From positions 1-64,000 of the forward strand of contig DATAUK010000026.1 of assembly GCA_036268295.1 (NCBI GenBank): a stretch of 64,000 nt of DNA, written 5' to 3'. A program made the position numbers and the translations under genes. Position 1 is the first letter of the stretch. Each line of letters starts with the position of its first letter. Under the pieces are notes generated by a model. The model was not told the DNA's origin. It did not search any database and saw only the letters and a program-made list of their open reading frames with translations. The DNA comes from DATAUK01 sp036268295 (GTDB taxonomy: Bacteria > Actinomycetota > Actinomycetes > JAFAQI01). Of the stretch, positions 42,243-50,739 are shown piece after piece.

Positions 42243-43247
42243 TCAGTTGCCGGTGACGATGTCGGTCGGGGCGCCGTGCAGTCCGATGACGGGAACAGCG
42301 GGGATCGAGCCCAGCCGGCCGGCCTGGTAGTCCTCGAACGCCTGCTGCACCTCGGCCTTGGTGTTCATGACGAACGGACCCATCCAGGCGATCGGCTCGC
42401 GGATCGGCTGACCGCCGAGCAGGAGTACGTCGAGCCCCGACCCATGACGGCCGTCCTGCGCCTTCGCCGCCGCGACAGTGATGCCGCCGCCAGGTCCGAA
42501 GACGGCCAGCTGGCCGGTGCGAATGTCGATCTGCTCCGGCCCGACCGAGCCATTCCCAGCCAGGACGTAAGCGATCGCGTTGAACTCAGAGCGCCATGGC
42601 AACGTCAGCGACGCTCCCGGCGAGACGGTCGCGTGCACCATCGTCATCGGGGTGTACGTCGAGCCGGGGCCGGCGTGCCCGGCGACCTCGCCGGCGATCA
42701 CGCGAATCAGCGCCCCGGCATCGGGCGAGCTCAGCAGTGCGACCTGCCCGCCGCCAAGGTCTTGGTAGCGCGGCGCGACCAGCTTTTGCGCTCTCGGCAG
42801 GTTGACCCACAGCTGGATCCCGTGGAACGTGCCGCCGCTCGCGACCAGCGCCTCCGGCGGCTTCTCGATGTGCAGGATGCCTCCACCCGCGGTCATCCAC
42901 TGGGTGTCACCGTTGGTGATGACGCCCCCGCCGCCGTTGGAGTCCTGGTGCTCGAACGTGCCGTCGATGATGTAGGTCACGGTCTCGAAGCCGCGGTGCG
43001 GGTGCCACGAGGTGCCCTTGGCCTCGCCCGGCGCGTACTCCACCTCACCCATCTGATCCATGTGGATGAACGGGTCGAGGTCGGCGAGGTCGGCACCGGC
43101 GAAGGCCCGGCGTACCGGGAATCCCTCGCCCTCGAACCCGCGCGGGGCGAGGGTCAGACTCTTGACCGGCCGGGGCGTTGCGGTGCCGGGATCCACGACC
43201 GGCACTCGGGCCAGGGTGGTCAGGTCGTCAATGGTGACTGCAGGCAT
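42243..43247 (-). CDS. Pirin family protein
   Basis: 334 residues. Two cupin domains. The N-terminal metal site is GTSWHPHRGFETVTYIIDGTFEHQDS with three histidines, then WMTAGGGILHIEKP. Pirins are iron cupins acting as quercetin-dioxygenase-like enzymes or redox regulators; the role here is unknown. The C-terminal domain has IRVIAGEVAGHAGPGS. Length is usual. Convergent with SpoIID, 18 bases between ends. Confidence 0.9.
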   Translation of the reverse strand: MPAVTIDDLTTLARVPVVDPGTATPRPVKSLTLAPRGFEGEGFPVRRAFAGADLADLDPFIHMDQMGEVEYAPGEAKGTSWHPHRGFETVTYIIDGTFEHQDSNGGGGVITNGDTQWMTAGGGILHIEKPPEALVASGGTFHGIQLWVNLPRAQKLVAPRYQDLGGGQVALLSSPDAGALIRVIAGEVAGHAGPGSTYTPMTMVHATVSPGASLTLPWRSEFNAIAYVLAGNGSVGPEQIDIRTGQLAVFGPGGGITVAAAKAQDGRHGSGLDVLLLGGQPIREPIAWMGPFVMNTKAEVQQAFEDYQAGRLGSIPAVPVIGLHGAPTDIVTGN

Positions 43248-43299
43248 CGTGCTCCTCCAGGATTGGGAACTGCCTCAGCAACAACACTTGCATGCGCAA

Positions 43300-44064
43300 C
43301 TATTCCGTCCGAGGGCCGGGGATGCCGCGGAACCGGAATGGCTCGGCAGGGCGGCCGGGCTGGATGTACCAGCATTCGCCCGAACGCCCGCTCGTCGCGG
43401 CCGAGACGAAAGCATCGACGACCAGCTCGACCGGGATCAAGGGGATGCCACTGTCGCTGAGGAGCTCGCGCAGCGGGTCGACGATCGCGGTGTCGGCGAA
43501 GCCCGGGCACAGCGCGTTCACCCGGATGCCGTGCTGTACCCAGTCCTCGCCGATCGCCCGCACCAGGCCGACGACGCCGTGCTTGTTGGCGCCGTAGATC
43601 GGGTCGAAACCGGTCCCGACCAGGCCGGCCAGGCTTGCCGTCGCCACTACGTCGCCGCTGGTCGCCTTCAGTGCCGCAAATGCCGCGTGCGCGCCGAACA
43701 CGACGCCGTCGAGGTTGACCCCCATCGCGCGGCGATAGAGCGCGAGGTCGAAGTCCTCACCGACGGTGCAGCCGGTCGCGATGCCGGCGTTGAGGAACGC
43801 AATGTCGAGCCGGCCGTGCCGCTCGATGACTGCGGCGACGGCTGCTTGACAGTCCTCGAGCCGGCTCACGTCGCAGGCCACGAATGCGCCGCCGATCTCG
43901 GCAGCAACCGCCTCACCGGAGTCCTGGTTGATGTCCGAGACTACGACCTGCGCGCCGAGTGAAGCGAGCCGCGTTGCCACGCCGGCACCGAAGCCCTGCG
44001 CACCGCCGGTGACCCACGCCACCTTGCCGCTGAAGTCGGGTGCTGTCGTCCTCGGCGCGGTCAT
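43300..44064 (-). CDS. Short-chain dehydrogenase/reductase
   Basis: 254 residues from ATG 44064, five bases after the upstream gene's stop codon begins. The NAD(P)-binding motif is VTGGAQGFGAGVA, with AFLNAGIA (NAG) and catalytic DPIYGANKHG (Y-x3-K). SVASLAGLVG-type sequence (TASLAGLVGTG) supplies the serine. Substrate unknown. It follows the SCO6745-like gene on the same strand, so the two probably form one transcript. Confidence 0.9.
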   Translation of the reverse strand: MTAPRTTAPDFSGKVAWVTGGAQGFGAGVATRLASLGAQVVVSDINQDSGEAVAAEIGGAFVACDVSRLEDCQAAVAAVIERHGRLDIAFLNAGIATGCTVGEDFDLALYRRAMGVNLDGVVFGAHAAFAALKATSGDVVATASLAGLVGTGFDPIYGANKHGVVGLVRAIGEDWVQHGIRVNALCPGFADTAIVDPLRELLSDSGIPLIPVELVVDAFVSAATSGRSGECWYIQPGRPAEPFRFRGIPGPRTE

Positions 44065-44066
44065 CC

Positions 44067-44915
44067 TCAGGCCCCGAACATCGCCGCGGTGATCGCCTTC
44101 GACCACGGTCTCGCCAGGCTTCGCAGTCGCTCGGTGCGCTCGGTGCCGAGCTGGAGGTACGCCGCCGCGTCAGCCGCGTCGGTCTGGTCCTCGACCTGCT
44201 GGCGCAGTGTTGTGCCGGCCGACGTCAGGCCGCGGTCGGCGTCGAGCAGGCCACGTTCCTGCACTCGGCCGACGGCGGCGTCCCAGGCCTCGTCGGACCA
44301 GCCACGGGTCGAGCGGATCATCGCCTCCGGCATCCCCTCGCCGAGTGGCACATAGGTGACCAGGGCCTCGACTGCGTCGAGGCCGGCGAGCACCAGCGCC
44401 GCGATGTGGCCGTCGCCGCGATATTCACGCAGCAAAGTCTGGGCGTGAAAGAGCTGGAGGTGAGTCGGTCCGGGCCAGTCCACTGCGGCGTGCGCGGCGT
44501 ACAGCGGGCGGCCTTCTGGCTTCAGCCCGGTTGCCGCCTCGCGGGCGAGTGCGGCCGCCTCGACCATCTCCTCGGACGCCAGAACCTCCTCGCCGAGGAC
44601 CCGGCGGTAGGCATCAGATGTCGCAGCGTACCTCGCCTGGATGACCGCCTCGGGTGTGCTCGACTCCCACACCGACGGGATCGCCTTGGCGATCAGGTCG
44701 GGGGCGAAGTTGAAGAACGTGGCAATGACGACCTCGAGCGGCACCACCCCAAGGGCTGCGCTTCGGCTGGCGAAGTAGCCCCGCATCCCGCCTTTGATGC
44801 CGAGGCTCGCGTAGCGCTCGCCCGGCTCCGGTGAGAAATATCCGATGACGTGGAGCGGTTCGAGGGTGCGATGCGCCTTGCGGGCGAGTACGGCGGCGTC
44901 GGCGGAAGAGGTCAT
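44067..44915 (-). CDS. SCO6745-like helical protein of unknown function
   Basis: 282 residues, mainly helical. Residues 10-40 (KAHRTLEPLHVIGYFSPEPGERYASLGIKGG) and the repeating WPGPTHLQLFHAQTLLREYRGDGHIAALVLAGL pattern match an actinobacterial family named after Streptomyces SCO6745. The wording 'winged helix at the end' fits EAWDAAVGRVQERGLLDADRGLT, a possible small DNA-binding or substrate-binding tail. Function is not known. It is upstream of the SDR gene. Confidence 0.72.
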   Translation of the reverse strand: MTSSADAAVLARKAHRTLEPLHVIGYFSPEPGERYASLGIKGGMRGYFASRSAALGVVPLEVVIATFFNFAPDLIAKAIPSVWESSTPEAVIQARYAATSDAYRRVLGEEVLASEEMVEAAALAREAATGLKPEGRPLYAAHAAVDWPGPTHLQLFHAQTLLREYRGDGHIAALVLAGLDAVEALVTYVPLGEGMPEAMIRSTRGWSDEAWDAAVGRVQERGLLDADRGLTSAGTTLRQQVEDQTDAADAAAYLQLGTERTERLRSLARPWSKAITAAMFGA

Positions 44916-45063
44916 GGCCGAACCTTATTCGGGGACGGCTCGTTGCGTCGTCAGCGGCCGGTGTCGGCCGGGAAGCAGTGAATGGCGACCCCGGTCTGGC
45001 GCGGGCCAAGATCATTCGCTAGGCTCCCTGCAGGTTGCCAACCGATGGCTACCCGCACTGCCC

Positions 45064-45238
45064 GTACGCCGAGTCCCGCCACCGGGCACGTGCTAGCTCG
45101 AACCGTTTCGTGGGCGGGAGCGGAGGACCCACAGGTCCTCGGACATCAGATCCCCCTGATGCCCTCGGGGTGAAGCCACGCGAGTGGCTGGGCGATCTTC
45201 CCCGCCCTAACCCGACAGCTAACTTCGTAGGCGTCCGG
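45064..45238 (+). promoter_or_regulatory. Cyclic-di-AMP riboswitch (ydaO/yuaA type)
   Basis: The conserved segments appear in order: ACGCCGAGTCCCGCC (5' P1 strand), GAGCGGAGGACCC, CTCGGGGTGAAGCCACG, CCCTAACCCGACAGCTAAC and CTTCGTAGGCGT (3' P1 strand pairing with ACGCC). This is the ydaO class, which binds cyclic di-AMP and usually turns expression off when the ligand is high. It ends 13 bases before the GTG start of the Rpf-like gene. In actinobacteria this class typically controls rpf and other wall-hydrolase genes, so the arrangement fits known biology. A TAGGCT at 45020-45025 may be the promoter -10 region. Confidence 0.88.
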
Positions 45239-45250
45239 GGAAGAGCTCTA

Positions 45251-45631
45251 GTGCAGCCCAGCACTTCAAGTTTTGGCGAGCGCCCATTTTTCGGTAGGTC
45301 GGCTGCCGTTCGCGTCAGCGGCGCAGCTCTCGCGGTTGGTCTGATCGCCTCCAGCATCGCCCTCGCTGCGCCAGCCGGCGCGGGCGAGCCGATGCGGGTC
45401 GATCTGCACAAGCTGCGGATCTGCGAGTCAGGCGACCACTACAAGGAAAACACCGGCAACGGCTACTACGGCGCGTATCAGTTCGCGCCGACCACGTGGC
45501 ATGCGCTTGGTTACAAAGGTCGACCCGATCGTGCGAAAGCCGCGACTCAGAACCACGCGGCCCGCAAGGAGCACCGAGTCGCGGGCTGGGGCGCCTGGCC
45601 GTCCTGCTCGGCCAGCCAGCACCTTCGCTAA
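45251..45631 (+). CDS. Resuscitation-promoting-factor-like transglycosylase
   Basis: 126 residues from GTG 45251. A signal peptide covers residues about 15-45 (VSGAALAVGLIASSIALAAPAGA). The Rpf domain has CESGDHYKENTGNGYYGAYQFAPTTWHALGY, with Glu of CESGDHY as the catalytic acid, and ends WGAWPSCS, with a cysteine pair. Rpf proteins cleave peptidoglycan and wake dormant cells. The small size, with no LysM or other anchor, suggests a diffusible enzyme. Expression should be controlled by the c-di-AMP riboswitch upstream. A strong terminator follows. Confidence 0.92.
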   Translation: MQPSTSSFGERPFFGRSAAVRVSGAALAVGLIASSIALAAPAGAGEPMRVDLHKLRICESGDHYKENTGNGYYGAYQFAPTTWHALGYKGRPDRAKAATQNHAARKEHRVAGWGAWPSCSASQHLR

Positions 45632-45645
45632 GCCTGCCGACGACC

Positions 45646-45688
45646 TGTCAGGACCCCGGCGCGCGCACCTGCGCCGAGGGCCCTGACA
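45646..45688. terminator. Hairpin terminator between rpf and the ABC permease
   Basis: TGTCAGGACCCCGGCGC (45646-45662) pairs with GCGCCGAGGGCCCTGACA (45671-45688) with one mismatch and one bulge. It lies between two convergent genes and can stop transcripts from both sides. Confidence 0.75.
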
Positions 45689-45708
45689 ACTTCGTCCGGA
45701 CGAGCCGC

Positions 45709-46494
45709 TTAGACGTCGCGATGGCGCAGGAGGTACCAGCTGGCGGCGAGCAGCCCGAAGACCCAGATCAGGAAGACGCCGAAGCCCGCCCATGGACTCA
45801 GCGTGTGCGGCGCCGACACGACCGTGGTGATCGCGCCGCCGGCGTTCGCTGGGAAGTAGCGCGACAGGTCGTTCTGCCAGGTATCGGGCAGCAGGTTGGA
45901 GAAGATCGGGATGATGAACGCGATCGCGGTCAGCGCTGTGATCGCGCCGGCGGTGTGCCGGATGACCGCGCCCAGCCCGAGCGAGAACATCGCCAGTGCG
46001 GTGAGGTAGAGCGCACTGCCCAGGACCGCGCGAAGCACGCCGGGATCGCTCAAGGGAACGTCGAGATGGTGGGCGCGGAAGATCACGTGACCGATCCAGA
46101 ACGACGGAAACGCGATGACCAGGCCGACCGCGAGCGACACCAGGCCGACCATGGTGGCCTTGCCGGCGAGTACGTAGCCGCGCTGCGGGATCGACGACAG
46201 CGTCGTACGGATCGTGCCGGTGTTGTATTCCGAGCTGATCGTCAGGATCGCAAAGACTCCGATCGCGAGCTGGGCGAAGAAGAAGCCAGCCAGGCTTGTC
46301 GAGGTCGGGTCGAAAGTCAGCTTGTCCTGCAGTGACATCTGCGGATAGGCGTGCGCGCTGCCGGCGGAGATGGCGGCGCCGAGCCCGATGCCGAGAATGA
46401 TGGCGACAAGGATCGACCAGTACGTCGAACGGACCGAGCGCAGCTTCGTCCATTCCGACCTGAGGACATCCGCGAACAGTGGCAGGTCGATCAC
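45709..46494 (-). CDS. ABC exporter permease
   Basis: 261 residues with six hydrophobic helices: ILVAIILGIGLGAAI, AGFFFAQLAIGVFAIL, VGLVSLAVGLVIAFPSF, ALYLTALAMFSLGLGAVI, ALTAIAFIIPIFSNLL and FGVFLIWVFGLLAASWYLL. The layout (ADVLRSEWTKLRSVRSTYW start, SSEYNTGTIRTTLSS loop) is of the ABC-2 exporter type found with multidrug or bacitracin-type systems. It overlaps the ATPase gene by four bases. The substrate is not known. Confidence 0.88.
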   Translation of the reverse strand: MIDLPLFADVLRSEWTKLRSVRSTYWSILVAIILGIGLGAAISAGSAHAYPQMSLQDKLTFDPTSTSLAGFFFAQLAIGVFAILTISSEYNTGTIRTTLSSIPQRGYVLAGKATMVGLVSLAVGLVIAFPSFWIGHVIFRAHHLDVPLSDPGVLRAVLGSALYLTALAMFSLGLGAVIRHTAGAITALTAIAFIIPIFSNLLPDTWQNDLSRYFPANAGGAITTVVSAPHTLSPWAGFGVFLIWVFGLLAASWYLLRHRDV

Positions 46495-47444
46495 GCCGCA
46501 CCTCCGTGGTTCGGGAAGGCGCCGTTCGGCACCGCATCGGCTCCCGGCGCTCGGAAGTCGACGGAGTCCTCGGTGAGCTCCATAAACGCTTCCTCGAGCG
46601 AGGCCTGCACCAGCACCAGCTCGTGAAGCACCACGCGCTTCGAGGCCGCCAGCTCGCCAACCGCCTCGGCGGTCATGCCGGTGACCGACAGCGACCCATC
46701 AGCCGGTCTCACCACGGTGCCTTCGCGCTTGGTAATCAGCTCTGCGAGGGCGTCGGCTTGCGGCGACCTCACCCGGACGTGGGTCGTGGTGCTCATCTGG
46801 ATGACGTCGTTGACGCCGGCGTCGGCGATCAGCTTGCCGCGGCCGATCACGATCAGATGATCGGCAGTCAGCGCCATCTCACTCATCAGATGGCTGGAGA
46901 CGAAGACGGTCTTGCCCTGGGTAGCCATGTGTTTGAGCAGGTTGCGGACCCACAGGATGCCTTCGGGGTCAAGGCCGTTGACCGGCTCGTCGAGGATCAG
47001 GATCGAGGGGTCGGCGAGCAGCGCCGTGGCGATCCCGAGTCGCTGGCCCATGCCCAGCGAGAAACCCTTGGCCCGCTTGCTCGCCACCGTGGTCAGCCCG
47101 ACCAGGTCGAGCACCTCGTCGATGCGCTTGCGGTTGACGTGGTTGCTCTGCGCGATGGCGAGCAGATGGTTGTAAGCGGTGCGGCCGCCGTGGATCGCCT
47201 TTGCCTCGAGCAGCGCGCCGACCTCGTAGAGCGGCCGGCGATGGGCGATGTACGGCGTGCCGTTGACGGTGACGGTGCCCTTTGTCGGCGAGTCCAGGCC
47301 GAGGATCAGGCGCATCGTTGTCGATTTCCCGGCGCCGTTCGGCCCGAGGAATCCGGTCACCTTTCCCGGTTCGACGCTGAAGGTGAGGTCGTCGACAGCA
47401 AGGGTGTCGCCGTAGCGCTTGGTCAGGCCTTTCGCTTCTATCAA
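46491..47444 (-). CDS. ABC exporter ATPase
   Basis: 317 residues from TTG 47444 (LIEAKGLTKRYGD); the frame continues 29 codons upstream but without similarity. Walker A is GFLGPNGAGKST, signature FSLGMGQRLGIATALL, Walker B LILDEPVNGLDPEG, and the H-loop VFVSSHLMSEMALTA. The C-terminal domain after residue 215 is a typical extension. It pairs with the permease gene that overlaps its stop by four bases. It is divergent from the secreted-repeat protein gene. Confidence 0.92.
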   Translation of the reverse strand: MIEAKGLTKRYGDTLAVDDLTFSVEPGKVTGFLGPNGAGKSTTMRLILGLDSPTKGTVTVNGTPYIAHRRPLYEVGALLEAKAIHGGRTAYNHLLAIAQSNHVNRKRIDEVLDLVGLTTVASKRAKGFSLGMGQRLGIATALLADPSILILDEPVNGLDPEGILWVRNLLKHMATQGKTVFVSSHLMSEMALTADHLIVIGRGKLIADAGVNDVIQMSTTTHVRVRSPQADALAELITKREGTVVRPADGSLSVTGMTAEAVGELAASKRVVLHELVLVQASLEEAFMELTEDSVDFRAPGADAVPNGAFPNHGGAA

Positions 47445-47599
47445 TGGAGCCCCTCGTTCGGCTGCGGAACCGCGATCACACCTTGCCGGACGTGACGCGT
47501 CAGCGCCATCGCGTTGAACCGGGATGTACACCCAGCCGTGGTCCGGGACAGTGGGTGCGACGACGTACCTGCCAGATTAGGCGATGCAAGGAGCGAACA

Positions 47600-48058
47600 G
47601 TGGTAGGTCGGGTGCGGATCGCGTTGGCAACGGCTTCGGCGGCGGCACTTCTGGTCGGCACCGGCATGGTCGGTGTGAGTGCGGGTGCGCCCGCCGCGGC
47701 GAGCCGGCACGAAGGCGGCAGGATCTCGCTGCGCCACACCCATGACGGCACGGTGCTGGTCGGCGAAAACGGCCACTCGCTGTATGCGTTCAGCATCGAC
47801 ACCAAGAACCACTCGAACTGCAAGGGATCATGCCTGAAGCACTGGCTCCCCGCGATGACCAGCGGCAAGCCGAGGGCCGGCGCGGGCGTCAAGGCGGCTC
47901 ACCTCGGTCAGACCCGCAAGCATCAGGCGACCTACTTCGGCCAGCCGCTCTACACCTATGTCAAGGACACCAAGGCCGGCCAGGTCAAGGGCCAGAACCT
48001 GTTTGCCTCCGGCGGCTACTGGAACCTGGTCAAGGCCAGCGGCAAGCTGGTCTTCTGA
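47600..48058 (+). CDS. Secreted lipoprotein-like repeat protein (COG4315 type)
   Basis: 152 residues from GTG 47600, six bases after AAGGAG. Signal peptide at residues about 1-35 (ALATASAAALLVGTGMVGV) without a lipobox. The mature protein has repeats of the 'VLVGENGHSLYAFSIDTKNHSNCKGSCLKHW' kind (about residues 55-85) with two cysteines, and a second 'QPLYTYVKDTKAGQVKGQNL' block. This is the short 'secreted repeat' family of unknown function, often haem- or redox-linked in guesses. It is divergent from the ABC operon. Confidence 0.8.
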   Translation: MVGRVRIALATASAAALLVGTGMVGVSAGAPAAASRHEGGRISLRHTHDGTVLVGENGHSLYAFSIDTKNHSNCKGSCLKHWLPAMTSGKPRAGAGVKAAHLGQTRKHQATYFGQPLYTYVKDTKAGQVKGQNLFASGGYWNLVKASGKLVF

Positions 48059-48124
48059 GCGCGAGCCCAACTCCCAGGTAGGCATGCTCGGCCAGCACGT
48101 CCTGCCGATTCGAGGAGTCCGATC

Positions 48125-48604
48125 ATGTCCGCGCGTTCCGGTGGTCGTCGCTGGCTTCGATGGGTTGTTGCCGGGGTCGTCGTACTGGTCGTGCTCGCGA
48201 TCGGCGTGCCATTCGTCTATATCCACTTCATCGAAGGGCCGGCACCGGCGAAGTTCTCGTTGTCGTCCTCAGCCGCGCCGCCGGTGGGTGGCGCGCTGAC
48301 CACGAGTCAGGTCGACGGCAACTCGACGATCGGGACCGGCTCACAGGCCGGCTACCGGGTGCAGGAGGTGCTCGGCGGTCAGAACAACAACGCGGTCGGC
48401 CGGTCGAGCCACGTGACTGGGGCGCTGCAGGTCACCGGTACCAAGGTCGCCAAGGCGGCCTTCATCGTCGATCTGCGAACCGTGGTGAGCGACCAGAGCC
48501 AGCGCGACGATCAGTTCAACGGCCGGACCATGGACACCGCGCAGTTCCCGACCGCGACGTTCACGCTGACCAAGTCGATCTCGCTCTCAGCGACCCGGTC
48601 CTAG
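48125..48604 (+). CDS. YceI-family protein, C-terminally truncated
   Basis: 159 residues. One N-terminal membrane helix (WLRWVVAGVVVLVVLAIGVPFVYI) anchors an exported YceI barrel: SQAGYRVQEVLGGQNNNAVGRSSHVTGALQV, ...FIVDLRTVVSDQSQRDDQFNGRTMDTAQFPTATF. The frame ends at SLSATRS, about 70 residues before the end of the usual fold, just six bases before a perfect-type hairpin. A truncated barrel is unlikely to bind its isoprenoid ligand. ATG 48125 follows AGGAGTCCGATC. Probably a recent 3' deletion or repeat insertion. It is convergent with the CocE-like gene. Confidence 0.75.
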   Translation: MSARSGGRRWLRWVVAGVVVLVVLAIGVPFVYIHFIEGPAPAKFSLSSSAAPPVGGALTTSQVDGNSTIGTGSQAGYRVQEVLGGQNNNAVGRSSHVTGALQVTGTKVAKAAFIVDLRTVVSDQSQRDDQFNGRTMDTAQFPTATFTLTKSISLSATRS

Positions 48605-48609
48605 CCTCC

Positions 48610-48673
48610 CGTCAAACTTGCGCAAATCAACGGTTTGGAGGTGGCCAAACGGTTGATTTGCGCAAGTTTGACG
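48610..48673. terminator. 28-bp inverted repeat after yceI (one mismatch)
   Basis: Left arm 48611-48638 and right arm 48645-48672 pair at all but one position, across loop AGGTGG; the flanking C48610-G48673 also pair. The core is TTGCGCAAATCAAC. It lies between two convergent gene ends and could stop transcription from both sides. The size and near-perfection resemble a repetitive extragenic palindrome. It sits directly at the truncated end of yceI. Confidence 0.8.
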
Positions 48674-48678
48674 AATCG

Positions 48679-50697
48679 TTAGTGCACGTGGCCGAGGGGG
48701 AGCTCGATGCTTGACGGTGCTGACGCGGTTCGCTCGACGGTGTAGACGCCGCCGATTAGCTTCGGTGCCACCGTTGTGCTCGGCTGCAGGTGCGGGGCGT
48801 CGGCGGTGGTGAGCGTGATCCGGATCTGGTCGCCGACCGGGATGGTGGCCAGGGTCGGGAAGATCTCGATGTCGTAGCGGGTGACCGCACCAGGGATGAC
48901 CGGCCTGGCCGAGGCCGAGGTGTAGGGGTGGTACGGAAGCAGCGGCTGGCCGTTCGCCGCCCGCCAGCTGCGGGCCGAGTTCTCGGCGCGTAGTGAGCCG
49001 AGCAGCGCGCCCTCGGTGAGCGGTCGCGAGTTGCCGTCCGGGCTCACATCCTCGATCTCGGCGACCCACTCGGTGTCGGTCGTGGTGGCGCTCGCGTAGA
49101 TGCTTGCGGCGATCGGCCCGCCGAGCGTGGCCGCGTGAGTGAACGGTGCGGTCGTGTAGCTCAGCGACGTCGGACCGATCTGCGCCGGCGCGTTGTTCTG
49201 CAGGCACGGCAGGTTCTGGATCCCGCCGATCTGCTCGGCGCTCTCCAGCGGGCCGATCGCCCACTGGTCGACCGCAGTGCCACACGGGCTGCCGGTCGGC
49301 GAGTAGAGCAACGTGTCGGTGCCGGCCGCGGACTTCTTCGGCGTCAGCGTGTTGCCCGCGGCGAAGTAGTAGGTCGTCGGCGTCAGGCCGGTGAACGGGT
49401 ACGTCGTGGTCTCTCGGTATTTCGACGTACCGAGGTCGTAGTAGTGCAGCGGGGTCGGCGTTGCGGCCATCCCGGACTTGCGGCCCTTGAGCCAGGTGTT
49501 GAACCAGCGCAGCATCAGCGCATCGGTGTTGACCGCGCTGCCGGTCAGGTGGGTGAACGGGCCGTCCCAGAGCTGGTAGCGACCGGTGGTCTTCTGGCCG
49601 GCGACCATCGGCGCGTTCTGCGGCCGGTGGTCGGCGAGGTTCTGCAAGGCCGCATAGTTCAGTGGCTCGCCGCGCTGGAACAGGTCGTATTCGCCACCGA
49701 TCAGGTAGGCGGCGATGTGGTGCTTGGCGATGTTCGCGAGGTCGTCGTTCGGCTGGCGCGCCTTCCAATAGCTGCCGTCGAAGGCGGTCGCGCCGCCGCT
49801 GAGCGTCTTGACGATGAAGTTGGCATCGAAGCTGTCGAGATCCTCGAGATGCGCGATCTCGATCGGGGTGAGGCCGGCGAGGTTTTGCGGACTGGCGAGC
49901 GGATTCACGATGTTGAGCCCGCTGGTCAGGCCTAGGTATTCGACGCCGAACTCGGAATCGAGGATGCCGCCCATGAACGCGGTGTCGCGATAGAGATCGG
50001 TGCCGGTCACGACCGGGAAGATCGCCTTGAGCGGGCTGTGCGCGCCGACCGCGCCGGCGGTCCGCAGCTGGTCGATGCCCAGATAGCTCGCGCCGTACAA
50101 CCCGACCTTGTGGTCGGAGTGGGCCCGTTTCGCCGCCCAGTTGACCAGCCGGACCCCGTCCGTGGTCTGCGCCGGGTCGAACAGGCCGAACTTGCCGAGC
50201 GAGTCGCCGGTGCCGCGCACGTCTGCAACCACGTCGATGTAGCCATGCTCGACCAGGTAGGGGTCCTCGCCGGTCGACTCGGCCGCTCCGGACGCACCGG
50301 CGGTCGACTTGCCGTACGGCGTCTGGATCAGCAGCACCGGGAACGGGCCTTTGGCGGCCTTTCCGGTCGTCGTGTTGGTCGGGTAGTAGACGTCGGCGCG
50401 AAGCGTGGTGCCGTCAGCGCCCTTCACGGCAAGGTTGAGGTTCTTGCCGACGCCGTACTTGGCGGCGCCGGGTGACCACTTGACCCCGCGCTTAGCGCTC
50501 GCCGTCATCACCGCGGCAGGGGTCTGCAGGATTGCCGGTGACGTCGGCGATGCGCTCGCGGTAGCCGCCGCGTGCTGCGCGGGTCGCGCAACGGTGGTTG
50601 GCGAGGCGAGGGCCAGAGCGCTCGGCAGGCAACCGGCAACGACAGCGACCGGCAAGGCAATGCGACGCCATGAAGTCATGTGAGGTTGCTTCGACAC
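48679..50697 (-). CDS. Secreted CocE/NonD-type alpha/beta hydrolase
   Basis: 672 residues from GTG 50697; ATG 50679 is a shorter start. Signal peptide near residues 12-32 (ALPVAVVAGCLPSALALA). The hydrolase core is FPVLLIQTPYGKS, then VADVRGTGDS and the nucleophile VGLYGASYLGID (G-x-S-x-x-G). The C-terminal jelly roll starts near ATLGGPIAASIYASATTTDTEW and is the X-Pro dipeptidyl-peptidase C-terminal domain. Family members cleave acyl esters or Xaa-Pro peptides; the natural substrate is unknown. It is preceded by the MpaB gene on the same strand. Confidence 0.85.
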   Translation of the reverse strand: MSKQPHMTSWRRIALPVAVVAGCLPSALALASPTTVARPAQHAAATASASPTSPAILQTPAAVMTASAKRGVKWSPGAAKYGVGKNLNLAVKGADGTTLRADVYYPTNTTTGKAAKGPFPVLLIQTPYGKSTAGASGAAESTGEDPYLVEHGYIDVVADVRGTGDSLGKFGLFDPAQTTDGVRLVNWAAKRAHSDHKVGLYGASYLGIDQLRTAGAVGAHSPLKAIFPVVTGTDLYRDTAFMGGILDSEFGVEYLGLTSGLNIVNPLASPQNLAGLTPIEIAHLEDLDSFDANFIVKTLSGGATAFDGSYWKARQPNDDLANIAKHHIAAYLIGGEYDLFQRGEPLNYAALQNLADHRPQNAPMVAGQKTTGRYQLWDGPFTHLTGSAVNTDALMLRWFNTWLKGRKSGMAATPTPLHYYDLGTSKYRETTTYPFTGLTPTTYYFAAGNTLTPKKSAAGTDTLLYSPTGSPCGTAVDQWAIGPLESAEQIGGIQNLPCLQNNAPAQIGPTSLSYTTAPFTHAATLGGPIAASIYASATTTDTEWVAEIEDVSPDGNSRPLTEGALLGSLRAENSARSWRAANGQPLLPYHPYTSASARPVIPGAVTRYDIEIFPTLATIPVGDQIRITLTTADAPHLQPSTTVAPKLIGGVYTVERTASAPSSIELPLGHVH

Positions 50698-50739
50698 AAG
50701 GCTGAGATTCCCTGCCGATCGGCGTCGCGCGGTCTGCGG

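Noticed and set aside
42276..43460. 394-codon plus-strand frame opposite pirin
   Set aside because: Antisense; pirin metal motifs are clear on the minus strand.
45428..46660. 410-codon minus-strand frame across rpf and the ABC permease
   Set aside because: Crosses a terminator and is out of frame with the well-formed permease.
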